From NCBI GenBank assembly GCA_964401835.1, contig CAYNZP010000004.1, forward strand, positions 133,232-197,231: 64,000 nucleotides of DNA, read 5' to 3'. A model generated the notes under the pieces. It saw nothing but the letters and a program-made list of their open reading frames with translations. It was not told the origin of the DNA and made no database searches. Positions 17,632 to 27,830 of the stretch are shown here, piece after piece (within the stretch, counting starts at the first letter, position 1; each line of letters starts with the position of its first letter). This stretch comes from CAYNZP01 sp964401835 (GTDB lineage: Bacteria; Planctomycetota; Phycisphaerae; SM23-33). Made by a program: the position numbers and the translations under genes.

Positions 17632-18315
17632 ATGCCGAATAAATTTGGCAAACGCCATACGACGAATCTGGAAAAGGTTCCTCAAGGCGCGGTTAATGTT
17701 GCTGATGCGGTAGTTGCAGTAAAGGCTTTTGACGGCGGAAAATTCGATCCGACTGTCGAATTGGTGATGCATCTGGGAATAGATCCACGCCAGGCTGATC
17801 AGCAGCTTCGCGGATCCATTTCTCTTCCCAACGGTATTGGTAAGGCCCGTAAGGTCATCGCTTTTTGTGAAGGCGACGATGTTGCCAAGGCCACCGAAGC
17901 TGGAGCCGTCGAAGCTGGCTTGGAAGAACTCATCAAGAAGATTCAGGGCGGTTGGATGGACTTCGATGTTGCCATCGCGACGCCCGCAATGATGAAGAAC
18001 GTTTCCAAGCTCGGTAGGGTGCTTGGCCCGCAAGGCAAGATGCCTTCCCCCAAGGCCGGTACTGTCGTTAATGATGTCGCCCAGGCCGTTAATGAATTCG
18101 CCGCAGGTAAGGTCGAGTACAGAAACGATGATGGTGGCAATATTCACGCCGTAGTTGGCAAGGCGAGCTTTGAAAATGAAAAGCTCGTTGAGAACATCGA
18201 GGCCTTTATTAGCCACATTAAAAAGAAAAAACCTTCTTCAGCCAAGGGTACATTCATGAAGAAGGTTTGTCTCTGTGCCACAATGTCGCCATCGGTACAG
18301 TTGGAAATTTCGTAA
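17632..18315 (+). CDS. rplA: 50S ribosomal protein L1
   Basis: 227 residues, typical for L1. Recognisable segments include VELVMHLGIDPRQADQQLRG, VLGPQGKMPSPKAGTV and the C-terminal SAKGTFMKKV. L1 binds 23S rRNA at the L1 stalk, which moves deacylated tRNA out of the E site. AAGGAG lies 8 bases before ATG 17632. The last codons carry a 12-bp perfect inverted repeat (18229-18268), which is unusual within coding sequence. rplJ follows 16 bases later. Confidence 0.97.
   Translation: MPNKFGKRHTTNLEKVPQGAVNVADAVVAVKAFDGGKFDPTVELVMHLGIDPRQADQQLRGSISLPNGIGKARKVIAFCEGDDVAKATEAGAVEAGLEELIKKIQGGWMDFDVAIATPAMMKNVSKLGRVLGPQGKMPSPKAGTVVNDVAQAVNEFAAGKVEYRNDDGGNIHAVVGKASFENEKLVENIEAFISHIKKKKPSSAKGTFMKKVCLCATMSPSVQLEIS
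18229..18268 (+). promoter_or_regulatory. 12-bp perfect hairpin inside the 3' end of rplA
   Basis: AAACCTTCTTCA (18229-18240) and TGAAGAAGGTTT (18257-18268) are exact reverse complements around a 16-base loop, about 64 bases before the rplJ start. It may regulate rplJ/rplL, since there is almost no spacer in which an L10 leader could otherwise sit. Confidence 0.5.
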
Positions 18316-18331
18316 GAATTGAAGGTGACTT

Positions 18332-18871
18332 ATGAGTAAACCAGTAAAAGAACTAGTCAGAAAAGAGCTTATAAATCGTTTTGACGGCGTTTCCTCGCTG
18401 GCGGTAGTCGGTTTTAGCGGTATCAGTGCCGTTAACACCCGAAAGATTCGCGGTCAGCTCAGGGAAAAAGAAATAAGCATGACGGTCGTCAAGAATTCGA
18501 TTGCCCGGCAGGCCTTTAAAGAGGTCGGACTGGATTCAGCAGTTGGTCTTCTGGATGGCCCTTGTGCAATAGCCTATGGCGCCGACAGTGTCGTCAGCGT
18601 TGTTCGCGAGTTGCTGGACATTCGCAAGACAGAAAAGAATCTTACCGTCAAGGCTGCTGTCCTTGATGGAGACATCTTCGGCGAAGACAGGATCAATGAA
18701 CTCAGCAAGTTTCCGACGCGCGAAGAGGCAATCAGCCAGGTACTCGGCTGTATCCTCTCTGCCGGTTCGAGCCTTTCGGGTTGTCTTGTTGGTCCCGCCT
18801 CTCAACTTGCCGGACTCGTCAAAGCCGTTGAAGAAAAGGCCGGTGGCGATTCCTCGGAAGAAGCCGCCTAG
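18332..18871 (+). CDS. rplJ: 50S ribosomal protein L10
   Basis: 179 residues, normal for L10. It starts MSKPVKELVRKEL and contains the rRNA-binding part GISAVNTRKIRGQLRE...MTVVKNSIARQAF. The C-terminal helix anchors L7/L12 dimers. L10 holds the stalk at the base of the factor-binding site. Only 16 bases separate it from rplA, whereas many bacteria have a long structured L10 leader here. GAAGGTGA precedes the start. Confidence 0.96.
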   Translation: MSKPVKELVRKELINRFDGVSSLAVVGFSGISAVNTRKIRGQLREKEISMTVVKNSIARQAFKEVGLDSAVGLLDGPCAIAYGADSVVSVVRELLDIRKTEKNLTVKAAVLDGDIFGEDRINELSKFPTREEAISQVLGCILSAGSSLSGCLVGPASQLAGLVKAVEEKAGGDSSEEAA

Positions 18872-18986
18872 TTTAAATACAAAGTCAATTGACCGGCTGC
18901 GGATTGGTCCTTCGGGATTAAATGAACGCCAGCGGGGCGTTTGCCTATCAGGCCGGATTGGTTAGAAGGAAAATTGGAGTTTAAAA

Positions 18987-19442
18987 ATGGCAGAAGAAGT
19001 CAAAGAAGCAACGGAAGCAACAGAAACAGCCGAAGTTGCAGCAAGCGGCAAGGAATTCGCAAAAGAAATCAAGACACTTGGTGACAAGATCGTCGCCCTT
19101 AGCCTAAAAGAAGCGGTCGATCTTAAAGATTACCTCAAGGAAGAATACGGTATCGAGCCTGCTGGTGGCGGCGCTGTAATGATGGCAGCTGCTCCTGGTG
19201 CAGCCGGTGGCGCAGAAGAAGCCGAAGAACAGACCAGCTTCGATGTCATCCTCAAGGATGTCGGCGACAAGAAGATTCAGGTCATCAAGGCTGTCCGTGC
19301 CCTTACCAACCTCGGCCTGAAAGAGGCAAAGGACCTGGTAGATGGCGCCCCCAAGGCTGTCAAGGAAGGCGCACCCAAGGAAGAAGCCGATGAAGCCAAG
19401 AAGCAGTTGGAAGAGGCTGGAGCAACAGTCGAGATTAAGTAA
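18987..19442 (+). CDS. rplL: 50S ribosomal protein L7/L12
   Basis: 151 residues, longer than the usual 120-130 owing to an acidic N-terminal stretch (MAEEVKEATEATETAEVAAS). The Ala/Gly-rich hinge (about residues 63-80) is followed by the factor-binding C-terminal domain: EQTSFDVILKDVGDKKIQVI, VRALTNLGLKEAKDLV and KQLEEAGATVEIK. L7/L12 recruits translation GTPases. A small hairpin (AACGCC/GGCGTT near 18924-18940) sits between rplJ and rplL. GGAG lies 8 bases before the ATG. Confidence 0.96.
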   Translation: MAEEVKEATEATETAEVAASGKEFAKEIKTLGDKIVALSLKEAVDLKDYLKEEYGIEPAGGGAVMMAAAPGAAGGAEEAEEQTSFDVILKDVGDKKIQVIKAVRALTNLGLKEAKDLVDGAPKAVKEGAPKEEADEAKKQLEEAGATVEIK

Positions 19443-19638
19443 CTCTAAAAACGTGAGTTATAGTAAAAAAACAGTGGCGCGAGCGTTTACCCTTCGGCCC
19501 CAGGCTGATTGGGAAGGCGCTTTTGCGCATTATCGGAATTGCAGGGCGGTTTGCGGGCTTCAAAAAGCTTTCATTGGCCCCCCTGTAATTGCTAAAATGT
19601 ATCGTTTTGGCTCTCAACTTTTTTGACGAGGGATTCCC

Positions 19639-22600
19639 ATGCTCCGAATGGACAAGGTTAGGAACTTCTCCAAGATTGGAGACTCTACACCGATCCCTGA
19701 TCTGATCGACGTACAGAGGATAAGTTACGATCGGCTACTACAGTACGGCGTTCTTTCAGACAAACGAAAGAACGAAGGACTGGAGTCTCTGCTGCGCGAA
19801 ATCTTCCCGATTATCAGCTATGATGAGCAGACGACTTTGGAGTATGTCGATTATGAACTGGGCGAGCCACGCTACAAGCCGCAGGAATGCCGTGATTTGA
19901 GGCTGACCTATGGCCGCCCGCTTCGTCTGAGATGTCGGCTTAGCCGCAAAGACTCCAAGGATGTTATCGAAGAGAGTATCTATGTCGGCGAAGTCCCGAT
20001 CATGATCGGTGGTGGTGAGTTCATCATTAACGGTGCTGAGAGAGTTATTGTCTCGCAGCTTCATCGTTCACCTGGTGTGGACTTTACCGTAGCAATGCAG
20101 GAATCGGACCGCCCGCTCCATGGCGCGAGGGTTATCCCCGAGCGTGGCAGCTGGTTGGAACTGGAAGTCACCAAGAAAGACGCTCTTACCATACGAATCG
20201 ACCAGTCCAGCAAGATTCCCGCAACCACATTCCTGCGGGCTATGGACGAAAAGTACGGTACAGACGCACAGATCATTCGTGAGTTCCACGAGACCAAAAC
20301 CGTATCGATCGATCAACTCCGGCCGAACCACTATGTCGTCGATCCGATTGTTGATTCCGAAAGCGGAGAAGAACTTGTTCCCTCAGGTGGTCAGGTCGGC
20401 GAGGCGCTTACTAAGATCGTAGCCTCGAAGATCAAAAAGGTCGAGATAATCGAAAATGTTTCCGATACTCTCATCCTCAATACCATCGCCGAAGACAACG
20501 CCGACAGCTATGAAAATGCGTTGCTTCGCATTTATATGCGTCTGCGTCCCGGCAACCCGCCCCAAAAGGAAAAGGCCAAGACTCTCTTCAAAGAAAAATT
20601 CTATGACGAAAATCGCTATCGTCTTGGTAAGGTTGGTCGGTTCAGAATTAACCGCAAATTCCACCAGGATGTTCCTGAAGATGTCTTGACCCTTCGGTAT
20701 GAGGATTACGTCAATACTCTCAAATATATCTTACGTCTGCGTGATGGCGTGGGCATGGTCGATGATATCGACCACCTCGGAAACCGTCGTCTGCGTACAA
20801 TCGACGAGTTGGCATCCGAAGAGCTGCGAAAAGGTTTCCTGAAGCTCCGCCGTACCGTCCAGGAACGCATAAGCCTTAAAGACCCGACCGAGATTAACAA
20901 GATTGCCGAGTTGGTAAATTCCAAGAGTATCTCCTCGAGCATCGATTTCTTCTTCGGTCGTGGCGAGTTAAGCCAGGTAGCCGACCAGCAGAACCCCATA
21001 AGCTTGCTGACACACGAGCGTCGTCTTTCGGCGTTGGGCCCGGGTGGCTTGAACAGAAAGCGTGCCGGTTTTGAGGTTCGTGACGTTCATATCAGCCACT
21101 ATGGCCGAATTTGTCCGATCGAAACGCCGGAAGGTAACAATATCGGTCTTATCAGCTCGCTGGGTATTTACGCTAGCATAGACGAGTACGGCTTCCTTAT
21201 CACGCCTTATCGCAAGGTAGAAAAAGGCAAGGTCACTGGAGAGGTAGTATTCCTCCGTGCAGACGAAGAAATGGAAGCTGTCCTTGCACCGTCGGACTGT
21301 ATCGAACAGAACCGAAATGGCGTTTTTGTCCTACCCAAAGAGCACGTTCTTGCTCGTGCCAAAGGCGAGGTCAAGGTTGTCCATGGTAACGAAGTAGACT
21401 ATATCGACATTTCCCCCAAGCAGACTGTCGGTGTATCAGCTTCGCTGATTCCGTTCCTCGAGCATGACGACGCTAACCGTGCTCTTATGGGTTCGAACAT
21501 GCAACGTCAGGCCGTACCTTTGCTCAAGACCGAGCCCCCTGTCGTTGCAACCGGCATGGAATGTTCAGTTGCGAGCAATTCCGGCATGGTTGTCCGAGCC
21601 CGCAAGGCCGGAACGGTTACTTACGTCGATGCACTGCGGATTGTCATTGATAACTCTGATGAATACGAGCTTCGCAAGTTCTCGAAACTCAACGAGCGTG
21701 CATGCCTTAATCAAAAGCCGATCGTTAAGGAAGGTCAGCGGGTCAAGAAGAACCAGGTCATTGCTGACGGTTCCGCCACCAGCCGGGGCGAGCTTTCGCT
21801 TGGTCGCAACGTTCTCGTAGCATTTATGCCGTTTGACGGCTACAACTTTGAGGACGCCATCCTGATTTCAGAACGGCTGGTTAAGCAGGATACCTTTACT
21901 TCGATACACCTTGAAGAATACGACGTCGAAATTCGCGAAACCAAACTTGGCCGCGAGGAATTCACTCGCGATATTCCGAACGTTTCCGAAAAGGCCCTTT
22001 GTAACCTCGATGAAAACGGAGTCGTCCTTGTCGGTACCCGTGTTGGCCAAGGCGACATTCTTGTCGGGAAGGTCGCTCCGAAGTCCAAGAGCGAACTTAC
22101 GCCGGAAGAAAAACTTCTGCATGCTATCTTTGGCCGGGCCGGAGAAGACGTCAAAAACGATAGCCTAGAACTGCCTGCTGGTGAAGAGGGCGTTGTTGTT
22201 GATACTCGAAGGTTCAGCCGTCGCATGCACATGAGCGATGAGCAGAAAAAACAACTGCGTCGCGCAAGAAAAGAATACACGGATCAGATGAATGCCAAGT
22301 TAGTCCAGGTATTCCGTAAGATGTGCGAGGAGATCAACACTGTCATCGGTAGTGAGATGGTCGACCCATCCAGTCGCCAAAAGGTTGGCTTGAGTGAAAT
22401 AGGCGAAGTTGTAATCGAGCAGATCGAAAACTTCACACTCAAGTGGACCAAGGCGAAGGGCGCAAAACTCGAGCAATCTGAAGCTATTTACAAAAAATAC
22501 TGGCCGCGTGTTCTCGAGATACAAAAAGAGATGCAGCGTAAGCTGGATCATATGAAGCGTGGCGACGAGTTGCCCTCTGGCGTTCTTGAGATGGTCAAGG

Positions 22601-23397
22601 TTCGTATTGCGACCAAGCGTAAGCTTGGCGTTGGCGACAAGATGGCTGGCCGCCACGGTAACAAGGGTGTTATCGCCCGCATACTGCCGGAAGAGGACAT
22701 GCCGTTCCTCGAAGATGGCACCGCTGCGGAGATCGTGCTTAACCCGCTCGGCGTACCTAGCCGTATGAACGTCGGCCAGATTCTCGAAACGCATCTGGGC
22801 TGGGCCGCTGCTGTTCTGGGGTTCCAGGCTATTACCCCGGTCTTCGATGGCGCAAACGAAGAAGAAATATTCCAATGCGTAGAAGAGGCAAATGAATACG
22901 TACGGCAGCGTTGCAGTGACTTGGGGGTTGTCCAGACAGCTGGCGACACCCGGGAACTGCTTGCCGAGATGCCTCGTGATGGAAAGGCGGTACTTTACGA
23001 TGGACGTACCGGCGAGCCGTTCGAGCAGAGAGTAACCATCGGTTACATGTATATAAACAAACTCCACCACCTGGTGGATGAAAAAGTCCACGCCCGTTCG
23101 ACAGGCCCGTACTCGCTTATTACCCAGCAGCCTTTGGGCGGTAAAGCGCGTACTGGTGGTCAGAGGTTCGGTGAGATGGAAGTCTGGGGCCTTGAAGCAT
23201 ACGGTGCCAGCTATACTCTCCAGGAACTTTTGACTGTCAAGAGTGACGACGTCGAAGGCAGGACGAAGATATATGAGTCTATGGTCAAAGGTACTAACAC
23301 TCTTGAAGCTGGAACGCCGGTAAGTTTCGACGTTCTATGTAATGAGCTGCGTGGCCTGGGCCTGAACGTCCAGTTGGAAAAGAAGAAGCTCATATAA
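19639..23397 (+). CDS. rpoB: DNA-directed RNA polymerase subunit beta
   Basis: 1252 residues. Conserved parts include GGGEFIINGAERVIVSQLHR, the rifampicin region (LSALGPGGLNRKRAGFEVRD), GYNFEDAILISERL, the GDKMAGRHGNKGV loop and the C-terminal MEVWGLEAYGASYTLQELLT. The beta subunit forms one side of the RNA polymerase active cleft. Start ATG 19639 has GAGGG 8 bases upstream. The 196-base gap after rplL contains short hairpins such as GCGC TTTT GCGC, where other bacteria have an attenuator. It lacks the large inserts of gammaproteobacterial RpoB. rpoC follows 48 bases later. Confidence 0.98.
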   Translation: MLRMDKVRNFSKIGDSTPIPDLIDVQRISYDRLLQYGVLSDKRKNEGLESLLREIFPIISYDEQTTLEYVDYELGEPRYKPQECRDLRLTYGRPLRLRCRLSRKDSKDVIEESIYVGEVPIMIGGGEFIINGAERVIVSQLHRSPGVDFTVAMQESDRPLHGARVIPERGSWLELEVTKKDALTIRIDQSSKIPATTFLRAMDEKYGTDAQIIREFHETKTVSIDQLRPNHYVVDPIVDSESGEELVPSGGQVGEALTKIVASKIKKVEIIENVSDTLILNTIAEDNADSYENALLRIYMRLRPGNPPQKEKAKTLFKEKFYDENRYRLGKVGRFRINRKFHQDVPEDVLTLRYEDYVNTLKYILRLRDGVGMVDDIDHLGNRRLRTIDELASEELRKGFLKLRRTVQERISLKDPTEINKIAELVNSKSISSSIDFFFGRGELSQVADQQNPISLLTHERRLSALGPGGLNRKRAGFEVRDVHISHYGRICPIETPEGNNIGLISSLGIYASIDEYGFLITPYRKVEKGKVTGEVVFLRADEEMEAVLAPSDCIEQNRNGVFVLPKEHVLARAKGEVKVVHGNEVDYIDISPKQTVGVSASLIPFLEHDDANRALMGSNMQRQAVPLLKTEPPVVATGMECSVASNSGMVVRARKAGTVTYVDALRIVIDNSDEYELRKFSKLNERACLNQKPIVKEGQRVKKNQVIADGSATSRGELSLGRNVLVAFMPFDGYNFEDAILISERLVKQDTFTSIHLEEYDVEIRETKLGREEFTRDIPNVSEKALCNLDENGVVLVGTRVGQGDILVGKVAPKSKSELTPEEKLLHAIFGRAGEDVKNDSLELPAGEEGVVVDTRRFSRRMHMSDEQKKQLRRARKEYTDQMNAKLVQVFRKMCEEINTVIGSEMVDPSSRQKVGLSEIGEVVIEQIENFTLKWTKAKGAKLEQSEAIYKKYWPRVLEIQKEMQRKLDHMKRGDELPSGVLEMVKVRIATKRKLGVGDKMAGRHGNKGVIARILPEEDMPFLEDGTAAEIVLNPLGVPSRMNVGQILETHLGWAAAVLGFQAITPVFDGANEEEIFQCVEEANEYVRQRCSDLGVVQTAGDTRELLAEMPRDGKAVLYDGRTGEPFEQRVTIGYMYINKLHHLVDEKVHARSTGPYSLITQQPLGGKARTGGQRFGEMEVWGLEAYGASYTLQELLTVKSDDVEGRTKIYESMVKGTNTLEAGTPVSFDVLCNELRGLGLNVQLEKKKLI

Positions 23398-23445
23398 AAA
23401 GCCGAAAGCTAAAACCTATAGCGCTGTCAGGGAGCAAAAAAAATA

Positions 23446-26400
23446 ATGGCTGAAAGCGTATATGACAGAATAAATGATTACGGTTCGGTAAAGATCCTGC
23501 TTGCTTCGCCAAACGACATTAGAAGCTGGTCGTTCGGTGAGGTAAAAAAGCCTGAGACGATTAATTATCGTACATACAGGCCTGAAAAGGATGGCTTGTT
23601 CTGCGAGCGAATCTTTGGTCCGGAACGCGATTGGGAATGTTCTTGTGGCAAATACAAAGGCACCAAGCACAAGGGAATCATCTGCGACCGTTGTGGCGTT
23701 AAGGTGACTCACTCACGTGTCCGCCGCAAGCGTATGGGCCATATCAACCTGGCCGCACCGATCGTCCATATCTGGTTCTTCAAGGCACTGCCAAGCCGAC
23801 TTGGTACGCTGCTCAATATGAAGACGTCAGATTTGGAAAAGATAATCCTCTTCCAGGATTACGTCGTGGTCGACCCCGGCCAGACTCCGCTGAAGTACAA
23901 GCAGGTTCTCACCGAAGATGAATACCGTGGCGCTTACGAAAAATATCGCGACGACTTCAAGGCTATGATGGGTGCCGAAGCCGTCAAATTGCTTCTTGAG
24001 CAATTGGATCTTGAAGCTGTTACTGTCGAGCTTCGTGAAGGCCTGAAAAATACTGCTTCAAAGCAGAAGATCAAAGACCTGACCAAGCGACTGAAGCTGG
24101 TCGAAAACCTCCGCATCTCCGGCAACCGCAGTGAGTGGATGGTTATGGATGTGATTCCGGTAATTCCTCCAGACCTGAGACCTTTGGTTCTGCTCGAGAG
24201 CGGTAACTTCGCGACGAGCGACCTGAATGACCTTTATCGTCGTATCATCAACCGAAATAACCGACTCAAAAAGCTGATGGACCTCAACGCTCCCGAGGTC
24301 ATCATCCGTAACGAAAAGCGAATGCTTCAGCAGTCGGTTGATGCGTTATTCGATAACAGTCGTTGCCGCCGTTCGGTGCAGGGCACGTCGAATCGCCCGC
24401 TTAAGAGTCTTACCGACATGATCAAAGGCAAACAGGGCCGGTTTCGCGAGAACCTGCTCGGTAAGCGAGTTGATTACTCCGGCAGATCGGTAATCGTTAT
24501 TGGTCCGGAACTCAAGCTGAACCAGTGCGGTCTGCCGAAAAAGATTGCGCTGGAACTTTATCAGCCTTTCATTATCCGCCGCCTTAAAGAACGAGGCCTG
24601 GCCGACACAATCAAATCAGCAAAGCGGATGCTCGAAAGACGGGAAAGGGAAATCTGGGACGTTCTGGAAGAAGTTATCTACCAGCACCCGGTAATGCTGA
24701 ACCGTGCACCGACACTTCACCGAATGGGCATCCAGGCCTTTGAGCCGGTATTGGTTGAAGGTAACGCTATTAGGGTTCACCCGTTGGTATGTAAAGGCTT
24801 CAACGCCGACTTTGACGGTGACCAGATGGCCGTCCACCTGCCGCTGTCAGTAGAAGCACAGGCTGAGACGCATGTACTGATGCTGGCAACCAACAACATT
24901 TTTGCGCCATCCAGCGGCAAGCCGATCATGTCGCCTTCGCAGGATATCGTTCTGGGTATTTACTACCTCAGTTCGAATAAGGGAGCCGAATTTGTTGATC
25001 ACGATGTTTGCAAGATTAAACATTCAGACGGGAATGAATATCCGGTCTTCACTCATCCTCATGAGGCAATGATGGCCCACTCGCTGGGCAGAGTCGGAAT
25101 GCACGCTCCAGTCGTTCTGCGTGTGCCGACCGATACGGTTGTTGTCGAAGAAAACAAGCAGTATGTCGCTGAAAACGGTAAGATCGTAACGACTGCCGGA
25201 AGATGTATATTTAACGACATTTTGCCAGAAGGCATGCCTTTCTATAACTATCCTCTCAAGCAGAGGGGCGCAGCCCGTGTAATCAGCGATTGCTACGGTC
25301 TTCTGGGAAGGGGTGCCACGCTCGATCTGCTCGATAACATTAAGGAACTTGGTTTCCAGAATTCGACGCTGGCTGGCCTTTCGTTCGGTGTTGGCGATTT
25401 GCACGTCCCTGACAACAAACCGAAAATTCTGGAAGATGCCCAGGACCGTGTCGATAAGATCGAAAAAGATTTTCACGCTGACGCCATCACTGAAGGCGAA
25501 CGTTATAACCAGATTATCGATGTCTGGATTCATGCCCGCGAGGAACTGACAAAGAGCTTGTTGAAGGTTCTGGAACACGACAGTCGTGATTATGACGAGA
25601 ATTATCTCAACCCGGTTTGGCTGATGACCGATTCCGGTGCTCGTGGTAATACTGACCAGATTCGCCAGCTTGCCGGTATGCGTGGCTTGATGAGTAAGCC
25701 TTCCGGCGAGATTATCGAAACGCCGATTAAGGCTAACTTCCGTGAAGGACTGACCGTACTTGAATACTTCAGTTCGACCCACGGTGCCCGTAAGGGTTTG
25801 GCAGATACCGCGTTGAAGACCGCTGATTCCGGTTATCTTACACGTAAGCTTGCTGACGTTGCACAGAATGTGATTGTCACCGAGATCGATTGCGGCACAC
25901 TTCAGGGCATTCCGAAGTCAGCTATCTATAAGGGCGAACAGGTCGATGTGGCCCTGCGGGAAGTTATTCTCGGCCGAGTCGCCAGAGAAAACATAATCAA
26001 TCCGATTACCGAAGAGATAATCGTCAAGGAAAACCAACCGATTTCTGAAGAAATTGCAGCCAAAATCGAAGAACTTGGCATCGAAACAATTCGTGTCCGC
26101 AGCCCGCTGACATGCGAATGCCCGCTTGGCATATGTGCCAAGTGTTACGGTGTTGACCTCTCGGTCGGCAAGCTGGTTGAAGAGGGCATGGCTGTCGGTA
26201 TCATCGCAGCGCAATCGATTGGTGAGCCTGGCACACAGCTTACTATGCGTACCTTCCACACCGGTGGTGTCGCCACAAGAAGCCTGGTTGAATCCGACAT
26301 TGCAGCCACGGCAACTGGTATAGTTCAGTTCCGTGAACTCAATGCCGTTGAAGTCAAAATTGGCAAGGACAAACGCCTTGTCGCGCTCAAGCGAAACGGC

Positions 26401-27756
26401 GAGATAGGGATACAGGACGAAAAGGGCCGTGAACTTGATAAGTATAAAGTGCCTTATGGCTCGATTGTTCTGGTCAAAGAAGGCGCGAAGGTAAAGACGG
26501 GCACCCGACTTGTAATGTGGGACCCGCACCGTGTGCCGATCCTTGCCGAGGCAAATGGTATTGTCCGCTTCCAGGATATCGAGGAAGGTGAGACCGTCCG
26601 TATCGAATCCGAGAAGGGCAAAGCCGCCGGCGGAAGATTAGTGGTTATCGAACACAAAGGCGAGAAGCACCCGCGTGTCGTCATCGAGGACAAGAGCGGG
26701 AAGATTCTTGACTTCCACTATCTGCCGGCCAAGGCGCGTATCGAAGTGGAGGAAGGCCAGTCCATCAAGGCGGGCGAGTTGCTCGCACGTCAGCCGCGCG
26801 AGGTTACCGGTACGCAGGATATTACCGGCGGTCTTCCGCGTGTTACCGAATTGTTCGAAGCCCGCAAGCCGAAAGAACCCGCAGCGATGGCGGAAATTTC
26901 AGGTCGGGTCGAACTGCGGACTGACAAACGCCGTGGCAAGATGACTATCATCGTTCGCAGTGAATCCATGGAACGCGAACACCACGTTCCGCATGACAGA
27001 CACCTGCTCGTGCACACTGGCGACTATGTTGAAGCCGGCGATCCGCTGACTGAGGGTCCGCTGGTTCCGCACGACATTCTGGACATTCGCGGCGAAGAAG
27101 CCTTGCAGAATTATCTGCTCAGTGAAATCCAGAGCGTTTACAGAAGCCAGGGCGTAACCCTTAACGACAAGCATGTCGAGGTTATTTCCAGCCAGATGCT
27201 ACGCAAGGTAATGGTAGAAACTGTTGGCGATACGGATCTATTACCCGGAGATGTTGTTGACAAATTCATGTTCCGTGGTGAAAATAAACGACTTACGCAA
27301 TCTTTGAAGATCGTTGATCCTGGCGGCACGGAGTTTATCGAGGGTGACGTGGTACTCAAAGATAAGCTGGAACAGGCGAATATGGAAGCAGAGACCAAGG
27401 GCAACGAGCCTGCCAAGACTCGTAAGCCCCGCCCGGCAACTGCCAAGACACTGCTTCTTGGTGTTACAAAGGCATCGTTGCAGTCAGAGAGTTTCCTCTC
27501 GGCTGCGAGCTTCCAGGAAAGCACGAAGGTCTTCACCGAAGCCTCGCTTGCAGGCAAGGTTGACGAGCTTCGCGGCCTGAAGGAGAATGTGATTCTCGGC
27601 CACTTGATACCGGCCGGGACGAGCTTCAAGCCGTATCTTGAGATGAAGATGAAGCGGGCCGTGGAACTTGAAGAGCTGGTTCAGGCCGAAGCCGAGGAAA
27701 TGACAGAAGACCAGATTACCCAGGCTGTCCAGCAGGCACTTTCAGGACAGGGTTGA
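23446..27756 (+). CDS. rpoC: DNA-directed RNA polymerase subunit beta-prime
   Basis: 1436 residues. The catalytic NADFDGDQMAVH starts at residue 453, with its three Mg-binding aspartates at 455, 457 and 459. The N-terminal zinc finger has CSCGKY and CDRCG. A second zinc site shows CECPLGICAKCYG. The trigger-loop region contains QSIGEPGTQLTMRTFHTGG. The C-terminus has LLGVTKASLQSESFLSAASF and the final LEELVQAEAEE tail. This subunit holds the active site and clamp of RNA polymerase. AGGGAG precedes the ATG by 11 bases. It appears co-transcribed with rpoB and rpsL. Confidence 0.98.
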   Translation: MAESVYDRINDYGSVKILLASPNDIRSWSFGEVKKPETINYRTYRPEKDGLFCERIFGPERDWECSCGKYKGTKHKGIICDRCGVKVTHSRVRRKRMGHINLAAPIVHIWFFKALPSRLGTLLNMKTSDLEKIILFQDYVVVDPGQTPLKYKQVLTEDEYRGAYEKYRDDFKAMMGAEAVKLLLEQLDLEAVTVELREGLKNTASKQKIKDLTKRLKLVENLRISGNRSEWMVMDVIPVIPPDLRPLVLLESGNFATSDLNDLYRRIINRNNRLKKLMDLNAPEVIIRNEKRMLQQSVDALFDNSRCRRSVQGTSNRPLKSLTDMIKGKQGRFRENLLGKRVDYSGRSVIVIGPELKLNQCGLPKKIALELYQPFIIRRLKERGLADTIKSAKRMLERREREIWDVLEEVIYQHPVMLNRAPTLHRMGIQAFEPVLVEGNAIRVHPLVCKGFNADFDGDQMAVHLPLSVEAQAETHVLMLATNNIFAPSSGKPIMSPSQDIVLGIYYLSSNKGAEFVDHDVCKIKHSDGNEYPVFTHPHEAMMAHSLGRVGMHAPVVLRVPTDTVVVEENKQYVAENGKIVTTAGRCIFNDILPEGMPFYNYPLKQRGAARVISDCYGLLGRGATLDLLDNIKELGFQNSTLAGLSFGVGDLHVPDNKPKILEDAQDRVDKIEKDFHADAITEGERYNQIIDVWIHAREELTKSLLKVLEHDSRDYDENYLNPVWLMTDSGARGNTDQIRQLAGMRGLMSKPSGEIIETPIKANFREGLTVLEYFSSTHGARKGLADTALKTADSGYLTRKLADVAQNVIVTEIDCGTLQGIPKSAIYKGEQVDVALREVILGRVARENIINPITEEIIVKENQPISEEIAAKIEELGIETIRVRSPLTCECPLGICAKCYGVDLSVGKLVEEGMAVGIIAAQSIGEPGTQLTMRTFHTGGVATRSLVESDIAATATGIVQFRELNAVEVKIGKDKRLVALKRNGEIGIQDEKGRELDKYKVPYGSIVLVKEGAKVKTGTRLVMWDPHRVPILAEANGIVRFQDIEEGETVRIESEKGKAAGGRLVVIEHKGEKHPRVVIEDKSGKILDFHYLPAKARIEVEEGQSIKAGELLARQPREVTGTQDITGGLPRVTELFEARKPKEPAAMAEISGRVELRTDKRRGKMTIIVRSESMEREHHVPHDRHLLVHTGDYVEAGDPLTEGPLVPHDILDIRGEEALQNYLLSEIQSVYRSQGVTLNDKHVEVISSQMLRKVMVETVGDTDLLPGDVVDKFMFRGENKRLTQSLKIVDPGGTEFIEGDVVLKDKLEQANMEAETKGNEPAKTRKPRPATAKTLLLGVTKASLQSESFLSAASFQESTKVFTEASLAGKVDELRGLKENVILGHLIPAGTSFKPYLEMKMKRAVELEELVQAEAEEMTEDQITQAVQQALSGQG

Positions 27757-27830
27757 TATCTGGTTTAGAGTTTTGTATAAATTTAGCCCCCAATTTGGGG
27801 CGTATTGAAGAGAATAAAAGAGGTTTTTGG

